This document shows positions 45,585 to 53,544 of a stretch of 64,000 nt of DNA, in pieces. The notes beneath the pieces were generated by a model, which saw only the letters and a list, made by a program, of their open reading frames with translations, was not told where the DNA came from and did no database searches. Every line of letters starts with the position of its first letter. The stretch's first letter is position 1. The translations under genes were made by a program, and so were the position numbers. Origin of the DNA: Actinoplanes utahensis (GTDB taxonomy: Bacteria > Actinomycetota > Actinomycetes > Mycobacteriales > Micromonosporaceae); assembly GCF_016862455.1 (NCBI RefSeq), contig NZ_BOMZ01000093.1, forward strand, positions 1-64,000, read 5' to 3'.

Positions 45585-46447
45585 TCACCACGTCCGCGTT
45601 GCAGGTCCGGTACGGCGACACCACCGCCCTGCACCCCCTCGACCTCGACCTGAGCGCCGGCCGCATCTACGGGCTGCTGGGCCGCAACGGCGCCGGCAAG
45701 ACCACCCTGCTGTCGGTGCTGGCCGGGTTCCGCGCGCCGAGTGCCGGCTCGGTGACCTTCGACGGCGCGCCGGTCTTCGAGAACGCCGCCGCCACCACCC
45801 GGATCTGCCTGATCCGCGACGACGGCGGCCTCGGCGACCCGACCGACAAGCTCACCGACATCCTCGACATGGCCGCGATCCTGCGGCCCACCTTCGACCG
45901 GGCGTTCGCCGGCGAGCTGCTCGACCGGTTCGCGCTGCCCCGCCGGTCCACCCTGGGCCGGCTGTCGCGCGGCCAGCGGTCGGCGTTCGGCGTGACCGTC
46001 GGCCTGGCGTCCCGGGCGGCGTTGACCATGTTCGACGAGGCGCACCTGGGCATGGACGCCGCGGCCCGCAAGGTGTTCGCCGACGCGCTGCTGGCCGACT
46101 ATCTGGCCCGTCCGCGCACGTTCCTGCTGTCCACCCATCTGATCGAGGAGCAGAGCCCGCTGTTCGAGCAGGTGCTGATCCTGCACCAGGGCCGGCTGCT
46201 GCTGCGCGAGGACCTCGACGACCTGCGCGGCCGCGGGGTGGCGGTGACCGGCCCGGCCACGCTGGTCGACGACTTCGTGTCCGGGCTGACGGTGCTCGCC
46301 GAGCGCCGGCTGGGCCCGACCAAGGAGGTCACCGTGTTCGGCGGGCTCGACGACGAGCACCGGCGGCTGGCCGGCCGCGCCGGCCTGACGCTGGGGCCGG
46401 TGGCCGTGCAGGACCTGTTCATCCACCTGACCGGAGGTCTGCCGTGA
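45581..46447 (+). CDS. ABC transporter ATP-binding protein
   Basis: A 288-residue ATPase subunit. Walker A is GRNGAGKT; the signature motif is degenerate (LSRGQR), and Walker B reads TMFDEAHLG, with Asp-Glu kept but the usual Pro replaced by Ala. The H loop is STHLIEE. The C-terminal part (about 215-288) is an extra domain. It would drive the membrane protein of the next gene. Such GntR-controlled small exporters respond to cell-envelope antibiotics in other bacteria; the substrate here is unknown. Confidence 0.9.
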   Translation: MITTSALQVRYGDTTALHPLDLDLSAGRIYGLLGRNGAGKTTLLSVLAGFRAPSAGSVTFDGAPVFENAAATTRICLIRDDGGLGDPTDKLTDILDMAAILRPTFDRAFAGELLDRFALPRRSTLGRLSRGQRSAFGVTVGLASRAALTMFDEAHLGMDAAARKVFADALLADYLARPRTFLLSTHLIEEQSPLFEQVLILHQGRLLLREDLDDLRGRGVAVTGPATLVDDFVSGLTVLAERRLGPTKEVTVFGGLDDEHRRLAGRAGLTLGPVAVQDLFIHLTGGLP

Positions 46448-47121
46448 GCCGTCTGCCGATCGCCCGTTATCTGTTCTCCTCCCACACCCTCTTCCTGATC
46501 ATGTTCCTGGGCGCCTTCTACCTGCTGGTCGCGGTCGTCGTCGCGGTGGCGGCGCTGGCCACCCCGATCACGCTGAGCGGGGTCGACGTCGCCGGGCAGG
46601 CGCTGCACTGGCTGGCGCTGGGGTACGGCTACAGCGCCGCCACCCTGCTGACCACGATGATCGTGCACGGCCGGACCCGCCGGGAGTTCCTGGTGCAGCA
46701 TCCGCTGTTCCAGGTCGTCACGAGTGCCGTGCTGGCGGCCCTGATCACCGGGGTCTACGCGCTCGAGGCCGTCGTCTACCGGGCGGCCGGCTGGACCCGC
46801 CGGCTGCAGGATCACCGGATCTTCGAGGCGACCGACTATCCCACCATCTTCGGGGCGTACTGGAGCATGCTGACGGTGTGCCTGATGACCGGCGCGTTCC
46901 TCGGCGCCGCGATCCTGCGGTGGGAGACCGCGGGTGCTCTGGCGCTGCTGCCGGCGGCGGTGGTGGTCGTCTACGCGGGCGCCGCCAACGGCCTGTTCAG
47001 TCTGCCGTTCGCCCGTGTCGGGCTGGACGTGGCGGTCACCGCGGTGATGGTGGCGGCCGGGTGGGCGCTGCTCTGGTCGGCGGTCCGCGACATGCCGGTG
47101 CGTATTAGAGTTCCGGCGTGA
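46444..47121 (+). CDS. ABC transporter membrane protein
   Basis: A 225-residue membrane protein with six predicted helices (YLFSSHTLFLIMFLGAFYLLVAVVVAVAAL, ALGYGYSAATLLTTMIVHG, LFQVVTSAVLAALITGVYALEAVV and others). It starts at GTG 46444 in a GTGA overlap with the ATPase gene, and its stop overlaps the next gene the same way. It is the permease partner of the ATPase; no extracytoplasmic binding protein is present, which suits an exporter. Confidence 0.82.
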   Translation: MSRLPIARYLFSSHTLFLIMFLGAFYLLVAVVVAVAALATPITLSGVDVAGQALHWLALGYGYSAATLLTTMIVHGRTRREFLVQHPLFQVVTSAVLAALITGVYALEAVVYRAAGWTRRLQDHRIFEATDYPTIFGAYWSMLTVCLMTGAFLGAAILRWETAGALALLPAAVVVVYAGAANGLFSLPFARVGLDVAVTAVMVAAGWALLWSAVRDMPVRIRVPA

Positions 47122-47933
47122 TCCGACGCCTGCTCGTCACCGGTGCCACCGGTTATCTCGGCCGCCGTGTCATGGCCCGCGCGGCGGTCGCCGGGTTCGA
47201 GGCGGTGGGCGCGTCGCTGGCGGCGTCGCCGGTGCGCCTGGACATCCGGGATGCCGCCGACGTGCGGCGGGTGGTCGCCGCGGTGCGGCCGGACGCGATC
47301 GTGCACACCGCCGCCGGGCGGGACCGGCACGACTGGCCGGCCACCGCCGACGGCGCCGCCCACGTCGCGCTGGCCGCCGCCGGGATCCGCCTGGTCCACG
47401 TGTCCAGCGACGCGGTCTTCTCCGGCACGCTGGGGGAGTACGACGAGGACGCCCTGCCCGACCCGGTGTACGCGTACGGGGCCGCGAAGGCCGCCGCCGA
47501 GACCGCCGTCCGCGCGATCGCCCCGGGCGCCGCGATCGTCCGCACCTCCCTGATCATGGGGGACGGGCACGGCGGTCACGAGCGGTTCACCCACGACCTG
47601 ATCGCCGGCCGGGCGTCCGGAGCGCTGTTCACCGACGAGATCCGCAAGCCGGTGCACGTCGACGACCTGGCCGACGCGCTGCTGGAGCTGGCGGCGGGCG
47701 ACTACGCCGGGGTGCTGAACGTGGCCGGCGCCGACGCGATCAGCCGTTACGACCTGGGTGTGCTGGTGGCCCGCCGCGACGGTCTGGACCCGGCCGCCAT
47801 CCCCGCCGCGAGCCTGACCGGGCTGGGCCTGTCGCGGCCCGTGGATCTGCGGCTGACCCTCACCCGGGCGCGCCAGGTGCTGTCCGTGCGGCTGCGCGGC
47901 GCGACGGAATTCGTTCGCCCCGCCGCCGGCTGA
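47118..47933 (+). CDS. NAD(P)-dependent sugar epimerase/RmlD-like reductase
   Basis: A 271-residue short-chain extended dehydrogenase. The Rossmann motif is VTGATGYLGRRVM, the catalytic Y-x-x-x-K is YAYGAAK, with the Ser/Thr in HVSSDAVFSG. The segment GEYDEDALPDPVYAYGAAKAAAE is typical of dTDP-4-dehydrorhamnose reductase relatives. The starting GTG overlaps the stop of the ABC permease, placing it in the same transcript. Its substrate is unclear and it is probably not the true RmlD because no other dTDP-sugar genes are nearby. Confidence 0.85.
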   Translation: MIRRLLVTGATGYLGRRVMARAAVAGFEAVGASLAASPVRLDIRDAADVRRVVAAVRPDAIVHTAAGRDRHDWPATADGAAHVALAAAGIRLVHVSSDAVFSGTLGEYDEDALPDPVYAYGAAKAAAETAVRAIAPGAAIVRTSLIMGDGHGGHERFTHDLIAGRASGALFTDEIRKPVHVDDLADALLELAAGDYAGVLNVAGADAISRYDLGVLVARRDGLDPAAIPAASLTGLGLSRPVDLRLTLTRARQVLSVRLRGATEFVRPAAG

Positions 47934-47949
47934 TCACGATACTGGCGCG

Positions 47950-48303
47950 ATGAGCACCAGCCGCACGATCCGCGTCACCGTCCGCGGGTCCTTCGACGAC
48001 CTGTCCGATGCCCAGAAGGCCGAGCTGATCGCCGCCGGGGACGCGCACTCCGACATCCTCGCCGTCGAGTACACCGCCGACGGGCATCTGACCTACGACC
48101 TGGCCGCCCGCCCGTTCTTCACGTTCCGGTTCGGTGAGACGGTCGACGACGAGCGGGAGATCCCGCGGGTGACGGCCCGGGCCGAGGCGAAGGCGGCGGC
48201 CTGGATGACCGCCCGCGGGTACGGCTTCAAGCGCCTCACCTCGCAGACGGTCGACATGTCGGAGATCCCCCTCGGCAAACGCGGCCGCAAACTCCAATCC
48301 TGA
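47950..48303 (+). CDS. DUF6204-like hypothetical protein
   Basis: A 117-residue protein of mixed alpha/beta content: IRVTVRGSFDDLSDAQKAELIAAGDAHSD, then GHLTYDLAARPFFTFRFGETVDDE and a C-terminal basic tail. It resembles the small DUF6204 family of actinobacteria, whose function is unknown. Its stop is only 4 bases before the first palindrome in front of the HTH-Clp-N gene, so it is upstream in the same direction but not necessarily co-transcribed. Confidence 0.72.
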   Translation: MSTSRTIRVTVRGSFDDLSDAQKAELIAAGDAHSDILAVEYTADGHLTYDLAARPFFTFRFGETVDDEREIPRVTARAEAKAAAWMTARGYGFKRLTSQTVDMSEIPLGKRGRKLQS

Positions 48304-48307
48304 TCAG

Positions 48308-48353
48308 GTCAACCGTAGGTTGACGGCGCGCATGGCGTCAACCTACGGTTGAC
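48308..48353. promoter_or_regulatory. Twin palindromic operators at the HTH-Clp-N gene
   Basis: GTCAACCGTAGGTTGAC (48308-48324) and GTCAACCTACGGTTGAC (48337-48353) are perfect palindromes apart from their 3-base centres, and together form a larger inverted repeat with a 12-base spacer. The second ends 3 bases before the start codon at 48357. Repression by a dimeric DNA-binding protein, probably the downstream gene product, is the simple reading. Confidence 0.8.
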
Positions 48354-48356
48354 GCC

Positions 48357-49013
48357 ATGACGCAGCCTCCGGTCCGTCTCGACGACCTCATCCACGCCGT
48401 CACCCGTGAGCATCCCGACGACCCCCTCGGCCGGCTGTCCGGCGCCGTCGTGCTCAGCGACCACCTCGGCGACCTCGCCGATCACCTGATCGGCCACTTC
48501 GTCGACCAGGCCCGCCGCTCGGGCGCCTCCTGGACCGACATCGGCCGCAGCATGGGCGTGAGCAAACAGGCCGCCCAGAAGCGATCGGTGCCCCGCGAGC
48601 AGGGTTTCGAGCGCTACTCCGACGTGGCCCGCGCGGCCGTGGTCGCCTCGATGGCCCACACCGCCCGGTGGCGGCACCCCGAGATCAGCTGCGGTCATCT
48701 GCTGCTCGGCGTGCTCGACCAGGCCGACGGCCTCGCCGTCCGGGCCATCACCGCCCAGGGCCGCACCGTCGAGGAGATCCGCGACCAGGTCACCCTGCCG
48801 CCCGGCGACGCCGAGCCGCGGCCGCTGATCCCGTTCGACACCCGTACCCGCAAGGTTCTGGAACTCACCTCCCGCGAGGCGCTGCGGCTGGGCCACGACA
48901 AGGCCGGCACCGGCCACCTGCTGCTGGCCCTGCTCGACGAGGGCGAACCGGCCCTCGACCTGGACCGCGACGCGATCCGCGAGGCGGTCGACGCGGGCCC
49001 GCAGGAGACCTGA
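48357..49013 (+). CDS. HTH plus Clp N-domain protein, probable autoregulator
   Basis: A 218-residue protein of unusual make-up. Residues 30-55 are a helical region, 57-77 a helix-turn-helix-like stretch (SGASWTDIGRSMGVSKQAAQKR), and 84-205 two Clp_N repeats (FERYSDVARAAVVASMAHTARW with GHLLLGVL, and DTRTRKVLELTSREALRLGHDKAGTGHLLLALL). The Clp_N domain normally recruits substrates or adaptors to ClpA/C ATPases; no ATPase domain is attached here. The HTH, together with the twin palindromes 3 bases upstream, suggests a DNA-binding protein whose activity may depend on a Clp protease partner. Related proteins exist in actinobacteria; I know of no characterised role. Confidence 0.88.
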   Translation: MTQPPVRLDDLIHAVTREHPDDPLGRLSGAVVLSDHLGDLADHLIGHFVDQARRSGASWTDIGRSMGVSKQAAQKRSVPREQGFERYSDVARAAVVASMAHTARWRHPEISCGHLLLGVLDQADGLAVRAITAQGRTVEEIRDQVTLPPGDAEPRPLIPFDTRTRKVLELTSREALRLGHDKAGTGHLLLALLDEGEPALDLDRDAIREAVDAGPQET

Positions 49014-49031
49014 CCCCGACTTGAGAAGAAA

Positions 49032-49090
49032 TTCGCGGTGCAACCAAGCAGCAACCGAGAGTGCACGCCGGTTGCACCCGTAGCCGCGAA
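49032..49090. promoter_or_regulatory. Interrupted inverted repeat in the sigma-factor leader
   Basis: TTCGCGGTGCAACC (49032-49045) is mirrored by GGTTGCACC (49070-49078) and CCGCGAA (49084-49090), with 5 extra bases in the right half. A further GCAACC lies at 49051. This may be an operator or an RNA structure upstream of the sigma-factor gene. Confidence 0.45.
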
Positions 49091-49092
49091 AA

Positions 49093-49130
49093 GTTCCCCC
49101 TGCAAGCCGGTCAGCCGACACAGGGGGAAC
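49093..49130 (+). promoter_or_regulatory. Hairpin that includes the sigma-factor ribosome binding site
   Basis: GTTCCCCCTG (49093-49102) pairs perfectly with CAGGGGGAAC (49121-49130) around an 18-base loop. The right arm contains the only purine-rich Shine-Dalgarno (AGGGGGA), 4 to 10 bases before the ATG at 49135. If the hairpin forms in mRNA, the site is masked. Confidence 0.7.
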
Positions 49131-49134
49131 CGAA

Positions 49135-49995
49135 ATGACCGCCACCATCGCGCCGAAGTCCGTGACCCGTGACCAGGAAGAGCTCATCCGCGACAACATG
49201 GCGCTGGTCGGTCACATGGTCCGCGAGATGCTGTTCCGGGTGCCGCCGCACGTGCACCGCGACGACCTCGCCTCGGCCGGGTACGCCGCCCTGGTCACCG
49301 CCGCACAGGCCTACGACGCCGAGCGCGGCATCCCGTTCGGCCGGTTCGCCGCCGTCCGGGTCCGCGGCGCCCTGCTCGACGAGCTGCGCAGCATGGACTG
49401 GGCCAGCCGTTCGGTGCGGGCCCGGGCCCGCCGCGCCGACGTCGCCCGCGAGGAGCTGACCCGCCGGCTGGGCCGCACCCCCACCCCGGAGGAGCTGGCC
49501 GAGCTGCTCGGCGTGGCGGTCAACGAACTGTCCAGCGTCGACGACGACGTGCAGCGCGCCGCGGTGCTGTCGCTGCAGGGCTTCACGGCCGGCGCCGCCG
49601 AGGACCTGGTCACCGAGTCCTCGATGAACCCCGAGGAGATGCTGCTGCACCGCGAGCGGCTCGGCTACCTGCACGACGCGGTCACCGTGCTGCCGGAGCG
49701 GCTGCGCTACGTCGTCGAGGCGTCCTTCCTGCAGGAACGCCCGCTGTCGGAGGTCGCCGCGTCGCTGAGCGTCACCGAGTCGCGGGTCTCCCAGCTGCGC
49801 ACCGAGGCGCTGGCCCTGCTGCGCGACGGCCTCAACACCCACATGGAGCAGCAGAGCGCCGCGGCCGCGCCCAAGGACGGCTGCGTCTCGCGCCGCCGGG
49901 CCGCGTACGCCGCGCAGATCGCCGCCCGCAGCACCATGACCTCGCGCCTGTCGGCCACCGACGTGCACGGTCAGCGCCTGGCCGCGGCCGCCTGA
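49135..49995 (+). CDS. Sigma-70 family factor, FliA/WhiG type
   Basis: A 286-residue alternative sigma factor. Region 2 reads VGHMVREMLFRVPPHVHRDDLASAGYAALVTAAQAYDAERGIPFGRFAAVRVRGALLDELRS (the VRGALLDELR segment is typical of FliA/WhiG), region 3 follows with LTRRLGRTPTPEELAELLGV, and region 4 is EVAASLSVTESRVSQLRTEAL. It has a C-terminal extension of about 50 residues beyond region 4, not usual for FliA. The group controls flagellar genes, or sporulation in streptomycetes. The ATG at 49135 is preceded by AGGGGGA inside a hairpin, so translation is probably regulated. Confidence 0.9.
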   Translation: MTATIAPKSVTRDQEELIRDNMALVGHMVREMLFRVPPHVHRDDLASAGYAALVTAAQAYDAERGIPFGRFAAVRVRGALLDELRSMDWASRSVRARARRADVAREELTRRLGRTPTPEELAELLGVAVNELSSVDDDVQRAAVLSLQGFTAGAAEDLVTESSMNPEEMLLHRERLGYLHDAVTVLPERLRYVVEASFLQERPLSEVAASLSVTESRVSQLRTEALALLRDGLNTHMEQQSAAAAPKDGCVSRRRAAYAAQIAARSTMTSRLSATDVHGQRLAAAA

Positions 49996-50109
49996 TGCGC
50001 AACGGGGCCTTGAGAGGTACGCGGCCGGCCGCCCCACCCTGATCCGGCCGTCCCGTCGGCTCCCGGCCATCACCGCAGGCGACGGTTGCGGCGCCGATGC
50101 GCCGCCGGC

Positions 50110-50625
50110 TCATGCCGTGGGGTGCGGCTTCTCCCGCAGGTAGACGTCCTCCAGCCCGTCCTCGGCGTCCCACTGCTCGCCGATCTTGCGGAACCCGAAT
50201 CCGGCGATCACCTTCTTCGAGCCGATGTTGTCCGGCCGGATGCTGGCCCGTACCGCGGTGACCCGCGGGTCCGCGTCGGCGCGTTCCAGCAGGGCGGCCA
50301 GGATCGCCTTGCCGTACCCGCGCAGCCGGTGCTCCGGAGCCACCGTGTACCCGACCTCGACCCGCCCCGCCTCGTCCGGCGGCCCGTGGAACCCGCCGTG
50401 CCCCACGATCACCCCTTCGGGTTCGGCCACCACGGCCCGGGCGATCCAGTCGGCGGCCTCCGGGTCACGGCGGATGTCGTCGAGCCGTACCCGCCACAGC
50501 CACCGCTCCTCCACCAGGAACGAGCTCAGCGGATGCCCCGCGGCGGCGCCGGCCGCCTCGAGATCGCCGTCGATGAGCGCGGCCAGCACGGTGGGGGAGA
50601 GCGTGAGGAAGCGGATGGACGCCAT
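50110..50625 (-). CDS. GNAT-family N-acetyltransferase
   Basis: A 171-residue acetyltransferase with the acetyl-CoA-binding segment RVEVGYTVAPEHRLRGYGKAILAALLERA (Q/R-x-x-G-x-G/A like loop) followed by VRASIRPDNIGSKKVIAGFGFRKIG, typical for RimJ/RimL-like members. The target amine is unknown. ATG 50625 is chosen over an upstream GTG. It is divergent from the ohrR gene with an operator between them. Confidence 0.88.
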   Translation of the reverse strand: MASIRFLTLSPTVLAALIDGDLEAAGAAAGHPLSSFLVEERWLWRVRLDDIRRDPEAADWIARAVVAEPEGVIVGHGGFHGPPDEAGRVEVGYTVAPEHRLRGYGKAILAALLERADADPRVTAVRASIRPDNIGSKKVIAGFGFRKIGEQWDAEDGLEDVYLREKPHPTA

Positions 50626-50666
50626 GGCCGCATGATCACACACCGTGCTGATTCATGGCACCAACC

Positions 50667-50680
50667 AGTTGTGCGCAACT
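50667..50680. promoter_or_regulatory. OhrR-type operator
   Basis: AGTTGTGCGCAACT is a near-perfect palindrome, followed by a further AAGTTG. It is located 25 bases upstream of the ohrR start and between it and the acetyltransferase gene. The AGTTG/CAACT arms resemble known actinobacterial OhrR sites. Confidence 0.7.
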
Positions 50681-50704
50681 AAGTTGTGGGCTACTGTTCT
50701 GGTC

Positions 50705-51136
50705 ATGCGAGAGAGCACCGCCCTCGACCGGATGATCTGCTTCCAGCTCTACGCGGCCAGCCGGGCGATGACCGCGCTCTACCGCCCGCACCTCGACCCG
50801 CACGGCCTGACCTACCCCCAATACCTCGTCCTGCGCGTCCTCTGGCACGACGGCCCCACCACCGTGCGTGACCTCGGGCGGGCTCTGCGCCTGGACAGCG
50901 GCACCCTGAGCCCCCTGCTCAAACGCCTCGAAGCCCAGGGCCACATCGTCCGCCGCCGCGGCGCCCACGACGAACGCACCGTCGAGGTCCACCCCACCGA
51001 CACCGGCCTGCGCCTGCAGACCGACATCGGCGACCTCACCCAGGCCCTCGCCTGCGCCACCGGCCTGACCACCGACGAGCTGACCCAGCTGCACACGCTG
51101 CTGCACCGCGCCCGCGGCACCACCCCGACAGCCTGA
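50705..51136 (+). CDS. ohrR: MarR/OhrR-family peroxide-sensing repressor
   Basis: A 143-residue winged-helix regulator. The N-terminus RMICFQLYAASRAMTALYRPHL contains the conserved redox Cys of OhrR (residue 13), and the Tyr residues that hydrogen-bond to it (YAAS and TYPQYLVL). The wing region reads LRLDSGTLSPLLKRLEAQGHIVRRR. Organic hydroperoxides oxidise the Cys and release DNA. It lies 109 bases upstream of ohr, the standard target, and has an operator upstream. Confidence 0.92.
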   Translation: MRESTALDRMICFQLYAASRAMTALYRPHLDPHGLTYPQYLVLRVLWHDGPTTVRDLGRALRLDSGTLSPLLKRLEAQGHIVRRRGAHDERTVEVHPTDTGLRLQTDIGDLTQALACATGLTTDELTQLHTLLHRARGTTPTA

Positions 51137-51245
51137 CCAGGTCGCCCGCGGCACCGTTCCGGCGGCCCGGCCGTCGACCAGCTCACCCCGCCGCACCGCA
51201 CCCGCGGCGCCGGCACACCCTCCGCACCCCTCAGGGAGACATCGC

Positions 51246-51665
51246 ATGAGCGCCCTCTACACCGCCTCCGCCACCGCGACCGGCGACGGCCGCAACGGCC
51301 ACGTCCGCTCCAGCGACGGCGTCCTCGACTTCGACCTGGCCGTCCCGAAGGAGCTCGGTGGCGCCGGCGGCGCCCTGACCAACCCCGAGCAGCTGTTCGC
51401 CGCCGGCTACGCCGCCTGCTTCCACAGCGCCCTCAAGCGCGTCGCCAGCAACCAGAAGCTCACCCTGACCGACACCGCCATCACCGTCGACGTCGGCATC
51501 GGCCCGCTGCCCTCCGGCGGCTTCGGCCTGACCGTCGCCATCGAGGCCGAGCTGCCCGGCCTGGACGAGGCCACCGCCAAGGCCGTCCTGGACGCCGCCC
51601 ACCAGATGTGCCCCTACTCCAACGCCACCCGCGGCAACGTCGACGTCCAGCTCAACCTGGCCTGA
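51246..51665 (+). CDS. ohr: Organic hydroperoxide resistance protein Ohr
   Basis: A 139-residue Ohr/OsmC-family thiol peroxidase of standard length. The two catalytic Cys are in AACFHSAL (Cys 59) and MCPYSNATRGN (Cys about 121), and PEQLFAAGYAACFHSAL is the family signature. It reduces fatty-acid and other organic hydroperoxides, using lipoylated partners. It sits downstream of its repressor ohrR on the same strand and is followed by a strong terminator at 51769. Confidence 0.96.
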   Translation: MSALYTASATATGDGRNGHVRSSDGVLDFDLAVPKELGGAGGALTNPEQLFAAGYAACFHSALKRVASNQKLTLTDTAITVDVGIGPLPSGGFGLTVAIEAELPGLDEATAKAVLDAAHQMCPYSNATRGNVDVQLNLA

Positions 51666-51768
51666 CCAGCCCACGAAACGACCCGGTCCGGCCGGACCGA
51701 TCCTGAGGCCGGCTCAGTCCAACGCACCCGTGAACGTCACCCCGCACCTGCTGGTTTGACGCACCCGT

Positions 51769-51803
51769 GAAACGGCACCGGCCCGCTGGGCCGGTGCCGT
51801 TTC
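51769..51803 (+). terminator. Terminator after ohr
   Basis: A perfect 16-bp stem (51769-51784 with 51788-51803) and loop GCT. Just upstream, ACGCACCCGTGAA occurs twice (near 51722 and 51760), a short direct repeat of unknown meaning. Confidence 0.82.
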
Positions 51804-52240
51804 GTTCAGCCCACTCCACGGCCGGCGCCTGGGACGGCCCGGCTCGTTCTCACGGCTGTCTCGCCGGCTCCGAGACAGCCGTGACGACCAGCCGGCCGAT
51901 TCGCCGCCCGCCTTGTCGGTCATGGAGATTGCGCCGTCCGCGCCACCACGCGCTCACCGGCCCTCAGCGGACGAAGACCCGCCCGCCCGCGACGGATCCA
52001 CCCCTTCCACCCCGTACGCGCGAGATCTTGGGAGTTTCGGGCGAACCGATTCACCGCAACCTCGCAAGATCGGCAACCGGCGGGCCGGCAATCGGCCGGC
52101 AGGGTCAGCACTCACCACCAGCCGGGCTGGCGGCACGCGGATCCGGTGTGCCTGTGGCGGCGCGGTAGGTGGATGTCGCGTCAGCCCCCGCCTACCCGGC
52201 GCGCGATCCCCGTCAGCGTGTTCGCCCGCGAGGGCTGGTC
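51804..52240. other. Gap with a second hairpin
   Basis: No supported gene; the open frames across it have no family features. CACGGCTGTCTC (51851-51862) and GAGACAGCCGTG (51872-51883) form a perfect 12-bp hairpin with a 9-base loop, possibly a second terminator or a small RNA feature. Confidence 0.5.
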
Positions 52241-52720
52241 TCAGGCATCGCCGCTCGGGCTGGAGATGCCCCGGCCGGCGAACGACCGAGCCGTCTGGTC
52301 GAAGATCGACACCGCGAGTTCGGGCCGTCCGGCAGCGTCGGCCACGCTCATCCCCACCTGACCGTCGTACCCGGCGAGCCCGGTGTGCCGCTCCACGCTC
52401 AGCCCCAGCTGGTAGATCAGCCGGACGACCGGCTCGGCCCGCTCACCGGCATACCAGTACGGCACGGTGACCGCCGCCTCCCCGTCGTACAGGCTCACCT
52501 GAATCCCGGTCGCCTCATGATCCAGCTCGAAGAAGCCGTCCTCGGCATGCAGCGCCACCTCACCCAGCAACCCCCGTGCATCCGCGACGATCCGCTCCCA
52601 CGCCGCACCATCCGGCGCGCCACCGCCCGCCTCGTCCTCGGCCCGTTCCTCCAGCGCCTCCAGCGCGTCCTCCCACGACTGGCCGTCACTCTTCACCAGG
52701 AACGTCAGGTCATAGCTCAT
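52241..52720 (-). CDS. Hypothetical acidic cytoplasmic protein
   Basis: A 159-residue protein beginning MSYDLTFLVKSDGQSWEDALEALEERAED. It has a helical acidic N-terminus and a strand-rich second half (GIQVSLYDGEAAVTVPYWYAGERAEPVVRLIYQLGLSVERHTGLAGYDGQ, ending with an Asp-Gln-rich strand). Proteins starting MSYDL occur widely in bacteria as hypothetical families; no activity is known. The longer frame to 53203 is rejected because it runs into the NUDIX gene on the other strand. Confidence 0.75.
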   Translation of the reverse strand: MSYDLTFLVKSDGQSWEDALEALEERAEDEAGGGAPDGAAWERIVADARGLLGEVALHAEDGFFELDHEATGIQVSLYDGEAAVTVPYWYAGERAEPVVRLIYQLGLSVERHTGLAGYDGQVGMSVADAAGRPELAVSIFDQTARSFAGRGISSPSGDA

Positions 52721-52940
52721 GCGCCCGCACAGTACCCTCGCCGGCCGTCTCGCCCGCGCCGATCCGCTCAGACTCGTTACCGGTCCCCTCACGAGCCGTC
52801 GACGTGCCGGCAGCCGCGCCGCGCCAACCCCGAGGGCGACCGCGGGTCCCGGCGTCCGGACAGCGCACACTCGGGGTGCGGCCGCGGTCCCGACGCCCGG
52901 GCGGGTGCGGGGCGGCCCCGCGCAGTCGTAGGCTCCCGGC

Positions 52941-53435
52941 ATGCCCGAGTACACGCGGCGCTCGGCCCGCGCGATCGTCCTGGACCGCGCCGACCGGGTC
53001 CTCCTGCTCCGCTCGGCTCTCGACCCCGGTGATCCCTCGGCCGGCTTCGGCTGGTTCACCCCGGGCGGCGGTGTCGAACCCGGCGAGGACATCGCCACCA
53101 CGGCCGCCCGGGAACTCGCCGAGGAGATCGGCCTGACCGTGCCCGCGCCGACGTTGCGATGGATCGCCTCCACCGCCGGGCCCGCCGGGTTCGACGGGGG
53201 CACCGGCTACTTCCGCGACGACTTCCTCCTGCTGCGCGTCGACCGCCACGATGTCGACACCAGCGGCCAGACCGAGTGGGAACGCCGCCACTACGGCGGC
53301 CACCACTGGTGGACCGTCCCCGATCTGCACGCCACCACCGAGATCGTCTACCCGGCCGGCCTCGCCGCCCTGCTCACCGACACGATCACCGGAAACCTGC
53401 CGCCATCCCCGGTCGAGCTGCCCTGGCAGCCCTGA
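52941..53435 (+). CDS. NUDIX hydrolase
   Basis: A 164-residue NUDIX-fold enzyme. The NUDIX box GGGVEPGEDIATTAARELAEEIGL matches GX5EX7REUXEEXGU exactly, giving the metal-binding Glu residues. It cleaves a nucleoside diphosphate linked to another moiety, but the substrate is not predictable. The C-terminal WWTVPDLHATTEIVYPAGLAALL is common to this branch. It is divergent from the hypothetical gene at 52241. Confidence 0.93.
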   Translation: MPEYTRRSARAIVLDRADRVLLLRSALDPGDPSAGFGWFTPGGGVEPGEDIATTAARELAEEIGLTVPAPTLRWIASTAGPAGFDGGTGYFRDDFLLLRVDRHDVDTSGQTEWERRHYGGHHWWTVPDLHATTEIVYPAGLAALLTDTITGNLPPSPVELPWQP

Positions 53436-53544
53436 CCGCACGGGCGTACCGGCTTGATGCGGCCGGCTCGCGGTGGCCCTACAGCGCACCGCATCGAGGC
53501 CGGTGTCCCGCGGCCGCTGTGCCACGATGCGCGAGGATGTGCCG

